Assembly: GCA_945786855.1 (NCBI GenBank) | Contig: CALZGI010000094.1 | Location: 1-42,672 of the forward strand | Direction: 5' to 3' | Source of the DNA: Thermodesulfovibrionia bacterium | Lineage (GTDB): Bacteria > Nitrospirota > Thermodesulfovibrionia > UBA6902 | Length of the DNA: 42,672 nt | In this document: one piece after another, positions 15,585-24,320 of the stretch | Layout: each line of letters begins with the position of its first letter | How positions within the stretch are numbered: the stretch's first letter is position 1 | Notes under the pieces: model-generated | The model's input: the letters and a program-made list of their open reading frames with translations, nothing else | What the model was told of the DNA's origin: nothing | Database searches by the model: none | Program-made: the position numbers and the translations under genes

Positions 15585-16760
15585 ATGATTGCCTATTTTG
15601 ACTGTTTTTCAGGAATGAGCGGTGACATGACCCTCGGGGCACTGGTGGATGCCGGAGTGCCCCTTTCAAAGATCAGTGAAGAACTGGCGCTCCTTTCCCT
15701 GGGGGGATATGAACTGACGGCTAAAAAAGTGAAGAGGGGAGGGTTGAGGGCTACCAAGGTTGATGTGCTCGTTCAGAAGGCGAGGGGTGAGGGGCAAGGG
15801 GCAAGGAGATGGAAGGATGTAGAAAATATAATTAAAGATTCTTCCCTCTCAAAACCGATTCAGCGAAAAGGCCTGGCTATTTTCAAGAGACTCTTTGAGG
15901 CGGAAGCGATGGTCCATGGTGGAAAATACACCACCGTTCATCTCCATGAACTCGGTGCTGTTGACTGTGTGGTCGACATAATGGGAAGCTTAATCGGCCT
16001 TGATATTCTTGGAGTCGATACAGTGTATGCCTCCCCGCTCAACCTCGGGAGCGGTTTTATTCATACAGCTCACGGCAAACTGCCCGTTCCTGCGCCAGCC
16101 GCTGTTCAGCTGTTAAAAGGAATTCCTGTGTATTCATCAGATATATCATTTGAGTTGACCACTCCTACCGGTGCAGTATTAGTTTCCTCTCTTGCTGCTG
16201 AATTCGGGCCGATGCCGAACATGATTATTTCTAAAATTGGAATGGGGGCAGGGAATAAGAACTTCAGGGAGCAGCCGAACGTACTGAGAATGTTTGTCGG
16301 TCAGGCCGGAGAAGCCGTAAAAAAGGGGAACGATGATCGGGAAGAAGTAATTATTATGGAAACCAATATTGATGACATGAACCCCCAGGTGTATGAGTAT
16401 GCTATGGATCAACTGTTTAAAGCAGGGGCGCTCGATGTGTTTCTTACCCAGGGAATCATGAAAAAGGGGAGGCCGGGGATTAAACTGACGGTGCTTTGCA
16501 AAGAAGACAAAAAAGATGACCTGATCCATATTGTGCTCAGAGAAACAACGAGCATCGGTCTGAGGTTTTATAAAGCGGAGAGAAAAATACTTGATCGACA
16601 GATCAGAGTAAAGAATACGAAGTACGGTAAAGTGAAATTTAAGGAAACTCGGATGGGAAGGAAAATTGAAAAAGCTTCTCCCGAATACGAAGACTGCAAA
16701 AAGATCGCAAAGAAATTTAATATTCCTCTATTGGAGGTAATAAAAGCGGTCAGTAATTAG
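15585..16760 (+). CDS. larC: LarC, nickel insertion enzyme for the pincer cofactor
   Basis: LarC inserts nickel into the pyridinium bisthiocarboxylate nucleotide in a CTP-dependent reaction. The N-terminus MIAYFDCFSGMSGDM is diagnostic (DCFSGMSGDM). The histidine-containing HLHELGAVDCVVDI and the ELTTPTGA segment follow, then IIMETNIDDMNPQ near residue 260. The single frame of 391 residues covers both LarC1 and LarC2 parts, so no programmed frameshift is needed, unlike the split Lactobacillus gene. Residues about 65-74 (KARGEGQGARR) are encoded by four G-rich heptamers, the same repeat that fills nearby gaps; this looks like in-frame repeat invasion. Upstream is another heptamer array; downstream is a clear terminator. 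Confidence 0.94.
   Translation: MIAYFDCFSGMSGDMTLGALVDAGVPLSKISEELALLSLGGYELTAKKVKRGGLRATKVDVLVQKARGEGQGARRWKDVENIIKDSSLSKPIQRKGLAIFKRLFEAEAMVHGGKYTTVHLHELGAVDCVVDIMGSLIGLDILGVDTVYASPLNLGSGFIHTAHGKLPVPAPAAVQLLKGIPVYSSDISFELTTPTGAVLVSSLAAEFGPMPNMIISKIGMGAGNKNFREQPNVLRMFVGQAGEAVKKGNDDREEVIIMETNIDDMNPQVYEYAMDQLFKAGALDVFLTQGIMKKGRPGIKLTVLCKEDKKDDLIHIVLRETTSIGLRFYKAERKILDRQIRVKNTKYGKVKFKETRMGRKIEKASPEYEDCKKIAKKFNIPLLEVIKAVSN
15779..15806. repeat. G-rich heptamer array inside larC
   Basis: Four exact-period units are GGCGAGG, GGTGAGG, GGCAAGG and GGCAAGG. They are part of the larC reading frame and encode a basic, glycine-rich stretch. They match the units of the intergenic elements at 14663-14733 and 20321-20387. 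Confidence 0.85.
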
Positions 16761-16780
16761 CTTTTAAGCAACAAATAGTA

Positions 16781-16810
16781 AAAAAAGCGGGGTGTTTGAG
16801 CCCCGCTTTT
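16781..16810. terminator. Bidirectional rho-independent terminator between larC and the htrA-type gene
   Basis: The stem is GCGGGG (16787-16792) with CCCCGC (16801-16806), loop TGTTTGAG. It is flanked by an A-run on the left and TTTT on the right, so both convergent transcripts gain a U-tract. Confidence 0.88.
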
Positions 16811-16820
16811 AAGTATTGAA

Positions 16821-16855
16821 AGCTGAATGATGACCGCTGAAAGTTGACAGCTTTT
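16821..16855. repeat. Degenerate AGCTGAA-type heptamer array
   Basis: Five seven-base units are AGCTGAA, TGATGAC, CGCTGAA, AGTTGAC and AGCTTTT. They lie between the larC terminator and the stop codon of the protease gene. They are related to the array at 15548-15575. Confidence 0.7.
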
Positions 16856-16857
16856 TG

Positions 16858-18348
16858 CTATTTCTCTCCCCCGCTGATTGTCACAAAAATAGTAGAACCT
16901 CTTCGGAAAACGAGCAGCAGCAGGTCCACGTGAGGTTTGATCTCCGATGCCACAGCCTCGTAATCTTCTATGCCGGAGACGGCTTTTCTGTTGACTTCAA
17001 GAATAACATCTCCGGGAAGCAGGCGGCTTTCAGCAGCGCTGCCGCTTTCAATATCGGTGACAACAACGCCCATGATTTTTTCAGACAAATTAAGCTGGCG
17101 GTAAATGTCCGGCGTTAAATCCTGGACAGTCACCCCATTTAAAGCATTTTTAAATTCTGTGGGTTTCTTCCCGCTTTCGCCCGGAAGCTCGCCAATTGTA
17201 ACGGTCAGTACCTCAAATGCACCGCCTCTTATGAGTTTCATTTCTACGGGTGTCCCCGGAGCGGTTTCCGCAACGATGTTTCTCAGGAGGTACGGTTCGT
17301 CTACCCGCTTTCCTCCAAATTCAATGATTACATCACCCCGCATGAGCCCTGATTTTTCTGCAGGACCACCTGCAACGACATCTGCGACGAGTGTGCCATG
17401 ATCTTTTTCGAGCTGGAACTGTTCGGCAAGCTCGGGAGTAATTCCCTGTATCGATACGCCGAGCCAGCCTCTGGTGACTTTCCCTTCTGCAATAAGGCTG
17501 TCCATAACGACCTTTACCATGTTGCTGGGGATGGAAAAGCCAATTCCCTGATAGCCGCCGGATGTACTGAATATTGCCGTATTAATGCCGACCAGTTCAC
17601 CCCTGACATTCACGAGGGCCCCGCCTGAGTTTCCGGGATTAATTGCAGCGTCGGTCTGAATGAAATCTTCATAATCGGCAATCCCCACGTTTGCCCGTCC
17701 CACAGCACTGACAATTCCCATTGTTATGGTCTGATTCAGACCGTAGGGATTTCCGACGGCCAGCACCAGTTCTCCCACTTTCAATATGTCAGAATCGCCC
17801 AGCGGCAGGTATGCAAGGTTTTCAGCTTCTATCTTGATTACAGCCAGGTCTGTTTTGGGGTCATTCCCGATGACTTTGCCGATATGCTCACTTTTGTCAG
17901 ACAGTAACACTTTTATCTTGTCCGCATTTTTTATGACATGATTATTGGTCAGGATATAACCGTCTTTAGACACAATGACCCCTGACCCGAGACTTGCTGA
18001 TTTTCTCTCTCTCGGCTGTTCCCGCTGCCTGAGCTGATCTTCAAAAAATCTCCTGAACAGGGGATCATTAAAGAAAGGGGAAAGAGGCGCATCCGATACC
18101 TTGTCTGTTCTCACCGTTGCAATGTTTACCACTGCGGGCTTTACTGTTTCGGCAATCTCAGCCATGGCTTGCCCTGTTTTTGTCAGAAATTCTACAGATT
18201 CATTGGAGATTCCGGCTTTATTAGAATTCTCTGGCGGGTGAGAGGCATCAGACTGAGAGATGAAGAAGGGAATGGCAAGTACATTGAGTGAAATGAGAAA
18301 TACTGCGACAATGGGAAATTTATTAAAACACGATTTTATAAAGAACAT
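16858..18348 (-). CDS. degP: HtrA/DegP-type periplasmic serine protease
   Basis: A periplasmic protease/chaperone that degrades misfolded envelope proteins. The signal peptide (FPIVAVFLISLNVLAIPFF) is followed by a trypsin-like domain with triad H137 (NNHVI), D167 (TDLAVIKI) and S241 (NPGNSGGA). Two PDZ domains follow (about residues 285-375 and 395-490). The length of 496 fits the DegQ/Do family. I place the start at the ATG at 18348, because AAGGAG lies seven bases before it; the longer frame from 18375 adds nine residues without a ribosome site. It is transcribed alone, convergent with larC across a shared terminator. It could be called DegQ or MucD; the sequence does not distinguish these. 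Confidence 0.94.
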   Translation of the reverse strand: MFFIKSCFNKFPIVAVFLISLNVLAIPFFISQSDASHPPENSNKAGISNESVEFLTKTGQAMAEIAETVKPAVVNIATVRTDKVSDAPLSPFFNDPLFRRFFEDQLRQREQPRERKSASLGSGVIVSKDGYILTNNHVIKNADKIKVLLSDKSEHIGKVIGNDPKTDLAVIKIEAENLAYLPLGDSDILKVGELVLAVGNPYGLNQTITMGIVSAVGRANVGIADYEDFIQTDAAINPGNSGGALVNVRGELVGINTAIFSTSGGYQGIGFSIPSNMVKVVMDSLIAEGKVTRGWLGVSIQGITPELAEQFQLEKDHGTLVADVVAGGPAEKSGLMRGDVIIEFGGKRVDEPYLLRNIVAETAPGTPVEMKLIRGGAFEVLTVTIGELPGESGKKPTEFKNALNGVTVQDLTPDIYRQLNLSEKIMGVVVTDIESGSAAESRLLPGDVILEVNRKAVSGIEDYEAVASEIKPHVDLLLLVFRRGSTIFVTISGGEK

Positions 18349-18589
18349 GATTATCTCCTTGATAACTTTTATCATTATTACAGATGAAATTATGAGAAAA
18401 ATTAATTATATATGTATCTCCGTTGAGAGTCAATGGAACAGAATACCAGAAATGTATGAATAAATATAACTAATCTTTATGAACTAAATATGAAGGGCAG
18501 GGGATGATGTCCGGAGCCCTCGGGCTTTACAAACGGATAGACATTAATTATTATTTATTACGTCTGTTAAGACATCCAGGAGAAGCGGG

Positions 18590-20317
18590 TTGAAAAAAAT
18601 CAGAACAGTACTTGCTCAAATGAATCCTATAGTTGGGGACCTGTCCGGAAATGTGAAAAAAATAATTTCCTGCATCAGGAGGGCGCAAAAATTAAAGGCT
18701 GATATTATTGCCTTTCCCGAACTGGCAGTCACTGGATATCCCCCTGAAGACCTTCTGATGAAGCCTCATTTTATTGAGGACAATATTGATGCTCTCCACA
18801 GGGTCATAACGGAAACAGGGGACATTACCGCGATCGTAGGTTTTGTGGACAGGGACGAAGGAATTTACAACGGGGCAGCTGTAATTTCTGATAGAAGGCT
18901 CGTTGATGTATATCATAAAATACATCTGCCCAATTATGGCGTTTTTGATGAATACCGGTATTTCCGGGCAGGCAGCAGGTATCCTGTGTATGAACTGCGC
19001 GGTGTCGGTATCGGCGTTAATATATGTGAGGACATATGGCATCAGGAAAGTCCCGCCGAGGTCCAGGCTCTGGCAGGTGCGAAAATCATTTTCAATATCA
19101 ATGCATCGCCCTACCATATGGGAAAGGCGTTGTTCCGGGAAGACCATGTAACAGCCCGGAGCCGGCAATGCGGCGCAGCTATTGTGTATGTGAACATGGT
19201 GGGAGGACAGGACGAACTGGTTTTTGATGGCGGCAGTTTTGTTGCTGACGGGGACGGCAGCATCCTGGTAAAGGGGAATCAATTCAAAGAAGAGCTGATT
19301 ACCATTGATATTGAAGTTCCTGCCAAAAAGAAAGAGCTGCCTGCCGGACCCGGGAAAGAACTGAAGCGTCTTGTTAAGAGAAGCGGATCTGTTGAGAAAA
19401 TATCCCTTCCATCGGTCCCGAACGGGAGCAGACCTGCATACAGAAACAGGAAGCTTCAACATATATCGGAACAGGAAGAAGTCTACAATGCCCTTGTGCT
19501 CGGAACGAAAGACTACGTGCGGAAGAACGGTTTTCAGCGTGTCGTAATAGGAATGAGCGGTGGCATTGATTCAGCTCTTGTTGCTACAATCGCCGTTGAT
19601 GCACTGGGAGAGGAGCATGTTCACGGGCTCTTTATGCCTTCGGACTATACGTCCAGAGAGAGTTATGAAGATGCTTCCGGTCATGCAGAGAACCTTGGCA
19701 TACAAATGACCCAAATTCCCATTAAGAGCATATTCAGGTCCTATCTAAAAATACTCTCCCCTCACTTTAAGGGTGCGGAAGCTGATATAACTGAAGAAAA
19801 TCTTCAGGCCAGAATACGGGGGAATCTATTAATGGCATTTTCCAACAAATTCCGGTGGCTTGTGCTTACAACCGGGAATAAGTCGGAAATGAGTGTGGGA
19901 TATGCTACATTGTACGGGGATATGGCCGGGGGGTTCGCCGTTATCAAGGATGTTCCCAAGATGCTTGTGTACAGCCTCTGTGAGTGGAGGAACAGAAAAG
20001 AAGGGGAAGAGCTCATTCCTGAAAGGATTTTATGGAAAGATCCCACTGCAGAGCTGAGGCCCGACCAGAAAGACACCGATTCCCTTCCGCCCTATCCGCT
20101 GCTTGATCCAATACTAAAGGCGTACGTAGAGGAGGACCGCAGCTTTGAAGAGATAATGGAAATGGGATGCGATATTGAATGTGCACAAAGGGTCATCGGC
20201 ATGATAGACCATACGGAGTATAAAAGGCGGCAGGCCCCTCCGGGGATAAAGATAACACCCAGGGCTTTTGGAAAAGACAGGCGGTTTCCGATAACCAATC
20301 GGTATAAAAGTTATTAA
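18590..20317 (+). CDS. nadE: Glutamine-dependent NAD+ synthetase
   Basis: Converts deamido-NAD to NAD using glutamine and ATP, the last step of NAD synthesis. The N-terminal carbon-nitrogen hydrolase (glutaminase) domain has the triad E44 (FPELAVTGYPPED), K110 (YHKIHLPNYGVFDE) and C146 (NICEDIW). The C-terminal synthetase domain has the ATP loop SGGIDS at residues 323-328 and LTTGNKSEMSVGYATLYGD. Length 575 is usual for the two-domain form. The start is TTG at 18590, with AGGAG about eight bases upstream; no in-frame ATG precedes the first conserved residues (KIRTVLAQMNP). It shares NAD-related chemistry with larB nearby, but it is separated from it by the protease gene. Confidence 0.96.
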   Translation: MKKIRTVLAQMNPIVGDLSGNVKKIISCIRRAQKLKADIIAFPELAVTGYPPEDLLMKPHFIEDNIDALHRVITETGDITAIVGFVDRDEGIYNGAAVISDRRLVDVYHKIHLPNYGVFDEYRYFRAGSRYPVYELRGVGIGVNICEDIWHQESPAEVQALAGAKIIFNINASPYHMGKALFREDHVTARSRQCGAAIVYVNMVGGQDELVFDGGSFVADGDGSILVKGNQFKEELITIDIEVPAKKKELPAGPGKELKRLVKRSGSVEKISLPSVPNGSRPAYRNRKLQHISEQEEVYNALVLGTKDYVRKNGFQRVVIGMSGGIDSALVATIAVDALGEEHVHGLFMPSDYTSRESYEDASGHAENLGIQMTQIPIKSIFRSYLKILSPHFKGAEADITEENLQARIRGNLLMAFSNKFRWLVLTTGNKSEMSVGYATLYGDMAGGFAVIKDVPKMLVYSLCEWRNRKEGEELIPERILWKDPTAELRPDQKDTDSLPPYPLLDPILKAYVEEDRSFEEIMEMGCDIECAQRVIGMIDHTEYKRRQAPPGIKITPRAFGKDRRFPITNRYKSY

Positions 20318-20320
20318 AAA

Positions 20321-20387
20321 AGGCGAGGGGCAATGGGCGAGGGGCAATAGGTTTTTCCTCTCGCCTCTGGCCTATAGCCCCTCGCCT
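20321..20387. repeat. G-rich heptamer hairpin between nadE and the small lipoprotein
   Basis: Units GGCGAGG, GGCAATG, GGCGAGG and GGCAATA are followed by the complementary arm. The ends AGGCGAGGGGC (20321-20331) and GCCCCTCGCCT (20377-20387) form a perfect 11-bp stem. It starts four bases after the nadE stop and could also attenuate the transcript. Confidence 0.85.
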
Positions 20388-20405
20388 GTCGTCAAGGGGG
20401 ACAAC

Positions 20406-20666
20406 ATGGCTGAGATGAAGATTCTTGCAGTATCGGGGCTCGTAGTGTTTTGTTTACAAATCCAGGGATGCAGCAATTCTGAAACCGGGCAGCAAACATC
20501 TGTTTTTCAGAAAGTCCCGGAAATCGCGGAAATCAAGCCGCAAAAACCGGTGAAGATTAAAATGAAGAGGAACGCAAAGGGCGATTATTCATGGGAGCTG
20601 ACGGGCGATGATACTGACAAAGTTATTGAGGTTGATAAGCGGCTGAAGCGATCTCTCGATGGATAA
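20406..20666 (+). CDS. Small putative lipoprotein (86 residues)
   Basis: A signal sequence with a hydrophobic stretch (residues 6-19) ends at a lipobox-like IQGC with C22, so lipidation and envelope anchoring are likely. The mature part of about 64 residues is charged (many Lys, Glu, Asp) with no recognised domain; KGDYSWELTGDD is its most distinctive stretch. The start ATG has AAGGGGG eight bases upstream. It follows nadE by 88 bases, a gap occupied by a repeat hairpin, and ends just before the convergent ribD. I cannot assign a function. Confidence 0.7.
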   Translation: MAEMKILAVSGLVVFCLQIQGCSNSETGQQTSVFQKVPEIAEIKPQKPVKIKMKRNAKGDYSWELTGDDTDKVIEVDKRLKRSLDG

Positions 20667-20704
20667 GCGAAGGCGATAGTGACATACAGCTTCATACCCT
20701 GTCA

Positions 20705-21802
20705 CTAACCTCGGGCCTGGAGATATCCCTCAACCAGTAAATCATCACCGTAACAAGTTGTCCGGACATTCATCAGATCAAGGGCTTTTTTTAAGAGGGC
20801 AGGAGATTTACCGCCTACTGAAGAAATAGCATCTTCACCGCCAATCAGCTTCGGCGCTATGAAAAACATCACTTTGTCAACAATTCCGCTGGACAGGGCA
20901 GAAGCACTTATGGCTGATCCGCCTTCGATGATCATGCTTGTTATATCCAGTTTTCCCAGTTCTTTCATGAGTCTCTTCAGATCTACCCTGCCTGCTCTTT
21001 CTTTGACAACCAGTACTGTGGCCCCCTTTTTTGTCAATGAGTCTATTTTGCGCCTGCTGGCCCTTATTGTCGTCGCAATAATTGTTTTCCCGTCAGTATA
21101 TTTCATTATTTTAGCGCCGGGGGGTATTTGAAGGCTGCTGTCAACGATTATCCTGTACGGGTTTTGCCCCCCAGGTAATCTGCAGTCCAGGGAAGGGTTG
21201 TCTTTTTTCACTGTGTTGATACCAATGAGGACAGCGTCAACTTCATTCCGCAGCATGTGAACCCGTTCTCTTGACTTCGGACCGGTGATCCACTTTGACT
21301 CTCCGCTTGCAGTGGCTATTTTCCCGTCAAGGCTTTGGGCAATCTTGAGTATGGTGAAGGGTTCCCCGGTCGTCACATGTTTGATGAATGCTTCATTCAG
21401 CGTGCGTGCTTCATTTCTCAAAACACCCGTTCTGGTTTTTATCCCTGCCCTTCGAAGTTCCCTGAATCCCCTGCCTGAAACCTGGGGGTTGGGATCTGTC
21501 ATGGAGACGACCACTTCTTTTATGCCTGCCCTGATTATTACCCGTGTGCAGGGAGGAGTTCTTTTGTTCGTGTGACAGCAGGGCTCAAGATTTATATAGA
21601 GTGCGGCGCCTCTGGCATGCGCCCCTGCTTTTTTCAGTGCTGTCACTTCGGCATGGTCTGTTCCTGCCTTCTTGTGATAACCGCCGGCAATGATTTTATT
21701 CCCTTTCACTATCAGGGCGCCGACCATCGGGTTCGGGCTTGTCCTGCCCCTGCCCCTTGCAGCAAGTTCCAGGGTTTTTTCCATAAATGCCTTGTCTGTC
21801 AT
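20705..21802 (-). CDS. ribD: Bifunctional riboflavin deaminase/reductase
   Basis: Catalyses the deamination of the diaminopyrimidine ribitol precursor and the reduction of its ribose moiety in riboflavin synthesis. The N-terminal deaminase has the zinc motif HAEV followed by EPCCHTNKRTPPC (about residues 50-85). The C-terminal reductase region carries SLDGKIATASGESKWITG and IIEGGSAISAS. Length 365 matches RibD. The start is ATG at 21802, with only weak Shine-Dalgarno complementarity. The rest of the rib pathway is not in the window. It lies downstream of gspN in the same direction, with a 171-base gap, so it probably has its own promoter. Confidence 0.95.
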   Translation of the reverse strand: MTDKAFMEKTLELAARGRGRTSPNPMVGALIVKGNKIIAGGYHKKAGTDHAEVTALKKAGAHARGAALYINLEPCCHTNKRTPPCTRVIIRAGIKEVVVSMTDPNPQVSGRGFRELRRAGIKTRTGVLRNEARTLNEAFIKHVTTGEPFTILKIAQSLDGKIATASGESKWITGPKSRERVHMLRNEVDAVLIGINTVKKDNPSLDCRLPGGQNPYRIIVDSSLQIPPGAKIMKYTDGKTIIATTIRASRRKIDSLTKKGATVLVVKERAGRVDLKRLMKELGKLDITSMIIEGGSAISASALSSGIVDKVMFFIAPKLIGGEDAISSVGGKSPALLKKALDLMNVRTTCYGDDLLVEGYLQARG

Positions 21803-21973
21803 TTTCTGAATACTATATCCGGCTCTCTTGAATTGAGTCAGCGGACTCGAAGTGATAAAAAGTCTAATGTTAATAGGATTTTACCAGAAAGATAACTTTA
21901 AATCATGTACTTGGGAAGGAGCAGGGGAGGTGCACATGCCTTTAACAAGAAAAACAACTCCCCTTTCCCCGTT

Positions 21974-22753
21974 TTAGGGAAGAGGACCGCGAATGGGCAC
22001 AACATAGTATCCGGGCGAGACAATATATCGCCCGATGAGCATTGATTCCATTGAACTCAGTCTGTCCCCGTCGGGCATCAACTCCAATTCTAGGTTCATG
22101 GTATTACCGGTGATGCTGCCCTTTAACCGCGCATACCCTTTTTCTCCCTCGAGGCTTACCGAATCAAGTCTTATGATGTTCCCCTCTATTGATAACGCTC
22201 CCTGAAGGCTGCGAAATGTATTCAGGAGGGGAACGACTGACGCCGAGTCGTCAATGTTCAGGTCAGGGACGTCGAAGACAACCTTTACTAAATTGCTTTC
22301 TATGGCTACATCGGAAGTAGCGCTTCCTCCTATTTTAACGCCGAATTGCGTCAGGTAGGGAATTTCAGCAAGTTCAGCCCTGTAAATTTTTATCTTCCCT
22401 TCAAGAGGCAGCTGTATGGTCCCTTTAATATCACCTTTCCCAATGTTTCCTTCCACGTTAAAGCCAAGCCGGAAATCGGTCAGGGAGGCAGGAGAGTAGC
22501 GGGATGCAAAATTGGAAATCCTCAGGGCGTGTTTATCGTCTATGTACAGATCAAGGCTGTCAGCGTGGAGGGCAAGAAAAATACCCTTTCTTAAACCTTC
22601 AGCAATAATCCTCATTCTGCTGTTTCCCGAATGGAGGACAGTGTCTTCAATCCGCTCCTTTATCAGCGCTGTGGGAACAGCCACAAACCAGAGCAGGACC
22701 AGAAAAACAGGGATCGTAATGGACAGAGAGAGAAGGTATCTGAAATATTTCAC
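21974..22753 (-). CDS. gspN: Type II secretion system protein GspN
   Basis: An inner-membrane accessory protein of the type II secretion machine, with one N-terminal membrane segment (about residues 8-30) and a periplasmic body of beta-rich AsmA-like character. The C-terminal YIVSPGYYVVPIRGPLP is of the kind found in GspN. At 259 residues it is normal. It is the last gene of the gspG-N run; its start overlaps the end of gspM by four bases (ATGA). The assignment rests on position plus topology more than on strong motifs. Confidence 0.8.
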   Translation of the reverse strand: MKYFRYLLSLSITIPVFLVLLWFVAVPTALIKERIEDTVLHSGNSRMRIIAEGLRKGIFLALHADSLDLYIDDKHALRISNFASRYSPASLTDFRLGFNVEGNIGKGDIKGTIQLPLEGKIKIYRAELAEIPYLTQFGVKIGGSATSDVAIESNLVKVVFDVPDLNIDDSASVVPLLNTFRSLQGALSIEGNIIRLDSVSLEGEKGYARLKGSITGNTMNLELELMPDGDRLSSMESMLIGRYIVSPGYYVVPIRGPLP

Positions 22754-23262
22754 TTGCTCATAAGTGACACTGTTAATGTGCAGACAAACTTATCGGGATC
22801 TTCAAAGGTGGATTTGACAGATGCAGCTTTCAGCTTAAGGGGCAGGGGGGAGATATCAATTTTATAGAGTAGATTGACTATGCTGTTAAGGTCCGTGCCC
22901 TCTATTTCCATTTTGGCATTTTCCTCGGAGTACTCATCGATACGGGTGCTTCCGAGAGGTTTTATTGCTCTTGCCTGAATCCCGAGTGACTTCAGGACCT
23001 GCTCCAGCGTGGATACAATGCCAGTTGATTTTCTTCGCCTGATTTTATTCTCTTTCGACTGAACTGCCGCTTTTATGTCGAGTACAGATCCCGTGAGTGA
23101 CTTGATATTCGAGAGCTGATTTTTTAGTTGAAGGTTTTTGTTTTCGTATCCCTTCGCATAAATAATTGACATGACAATGATGATGAAAACGAGTATTACT
23201 GCAACAGACATAGCCAGGATGGCCTTGTCAAAAAATACGGTTTTCCCCGGCATGGATTTCAT
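22750..23262 (-). CDS. gspM: Type II secretion system protein GspM-like
   Basis: A bitopic inner-membrane protein: a short cytoplasmic tail, a membrane span at about residues 14-36, and a coiled segment (KNLQLKNQLSNIKSLTG). A ferredoxin-like periplasmic domain follows, with the IEGTDLNSIVNLLYKID element. It pairs with GspL in the assembly platform of the type II system. 170 residues is typical. It overlaps gspL and gspN by four bases on each side, so its translation is coupled to theirs. Confidence 0.82.
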   Translation of the reverse strand: MKSMPGKTVFFDKAILAMSVAVILVFIIIVMSIIYAKGYENKNLQLKNQLSNIKSLTGSVLDIKAAVQSKENKIRRRKSTGIVSTLEQVLKSLGIQARAIKPLGSTRIDEYSEENAKMEIEGTDLNSIVNLLYKIDISPLPLKLKAASVKSTFEDPDKFVCTLTVSLMSK

Positions 23263-24320
23263 GCACCTTTCTCCTGCATCACTATGGTAAAGGTGATCTG
23301 TGCGTCTCCGGTCGCGTCGGAGTCGGTCACCTTTACGCTCTCAAAAACTGAAAGATAATCATTTTTCAGAGATTCAACATCTTCAAATGACACCGCCGAG
23401 CCTTTCATTATCAGATTTTTTCCGTCAGCACTGAACTCATGGAGCCTGACGTTTCTCTTATTATGGAGCGCCATGTCGCGAAGGATATCAAGGACCGGAA
23501 TTCCTCCAAGCGCCTCTTTTTTAATGAGAAGACTCTTCATGTTCCCCTTGAACTGCCGTTCAGCATCAATAATTGTTTTGTCTTCAGGAAAGACCTTTCG
23601 GTATACCCCCTGTAATTCATCTGTCAGCCGTTGATGTTCATTCCTCGCAGTTGTGAGACCCAGAATGAAGTTGGCAGCAAGAATAACAAGAAGCACCAGA
23701 ACGAGAAGTCCGGCTATACGGAGGTTCTTTATAAACTTCTCTACATGACCCGTGTATGCCAGTTCATCCTGCCTGAGCGTTATTGTGGGGTTCCGGACTT
23801 CATCAAGTGCCCCCTTTGAACGCTGATCAATATCTGCTATTGCCCCCTCTATGAACCCCCCGCTCCTTCCGTCAGGAAAGCGCAGGTCGAGAGAGGTGAT
23901 ACTTTTCGGTTCCAGTCCAGCCGAGGAAAACATGTCGATGATGCTCTTTAATTTTGCTTTTTCGAGGCACGCGACGAGGACTCTGCTCTTGAGATCAGTG
24001 GACTCAATGACCACATGATCAATGACATAGTCACTGACATCACCGAGGACAATCCCTTCAAGTTCATAGGGGATAGTTTCTCTGATTTTATTCTTGTCGG
24101 AAAATGGATAATCCTGTTCCCTGAGAGTCAGAAGAGCCAGCGGGACGCTCAGGCAGATAGTATCGTGCTCGTCAACGGAGAGGGACTTGAGCACTTCCGG
24201 AGACAGATCACCGTCAAGAGACACTGACGAAGTATCCATGAGGGAATACCTGTTGTCATGCTTCTCAATTCTATACATGTTCAGGCTGCTCTCGGTCCAG
24301 TCAATAAAGGCGGTCGTCAT
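23259..24320 (-). CDS. gspL: Type II secretion system protein GspL-like
   Basis: The cytoplasmic N-terminal part (residues 1-200) has the actin-like/PilM-like fold expected for GspL, which docks the GspE ATPase. A single membrane span lies at about residues 205-228 (LLVLVLLVILAANFILGL), followed by a periplasmic ferredoxin-like domain. 353 residues is slightly short for GspL (~380-400). Its ATG begins directly after the gspK stop, and its end overlaps gspM by four bases. The gspE partner is outside the window. Confidence 0.84.
   Translation of the reverse strand: MTTAFIDWTESSLNMYRIEKHDNRYSLMDTSSVSLDGDLSPEVLKSLSVDEHDTICLSVPLALLTLREQDYPFSDKNKIRETIPYELEGIVLGDVSDYVIDHVVIESTDLKSRVLVACLEKAKLKSIIDMFSSAGLEPKSITSLDLRFPDGRSGGFIEGAIADIDQRSKGALDEVRNPTITLRQDELAYTGHVEKFIKNLRIAGLLVLVLLVILAANFILGLTTARNEHQRLTDELQGVYRKVFPEDKTIIDAERQFKGNMKSLLIKKEALGGIPVLDILRDMALHNKRNVRLHEFSADGKNLIMKGSAVSFEDVESLKNDYLSVFESVKVTDSDATGDAQITFTIVMQEKGA

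Noticed and set aside
14663-20387. The heptamer arrays as a CRISPR array
   Set aside because: The units are seven bases with no spacers, they are spread over separate gaps, and there are no cas genes.
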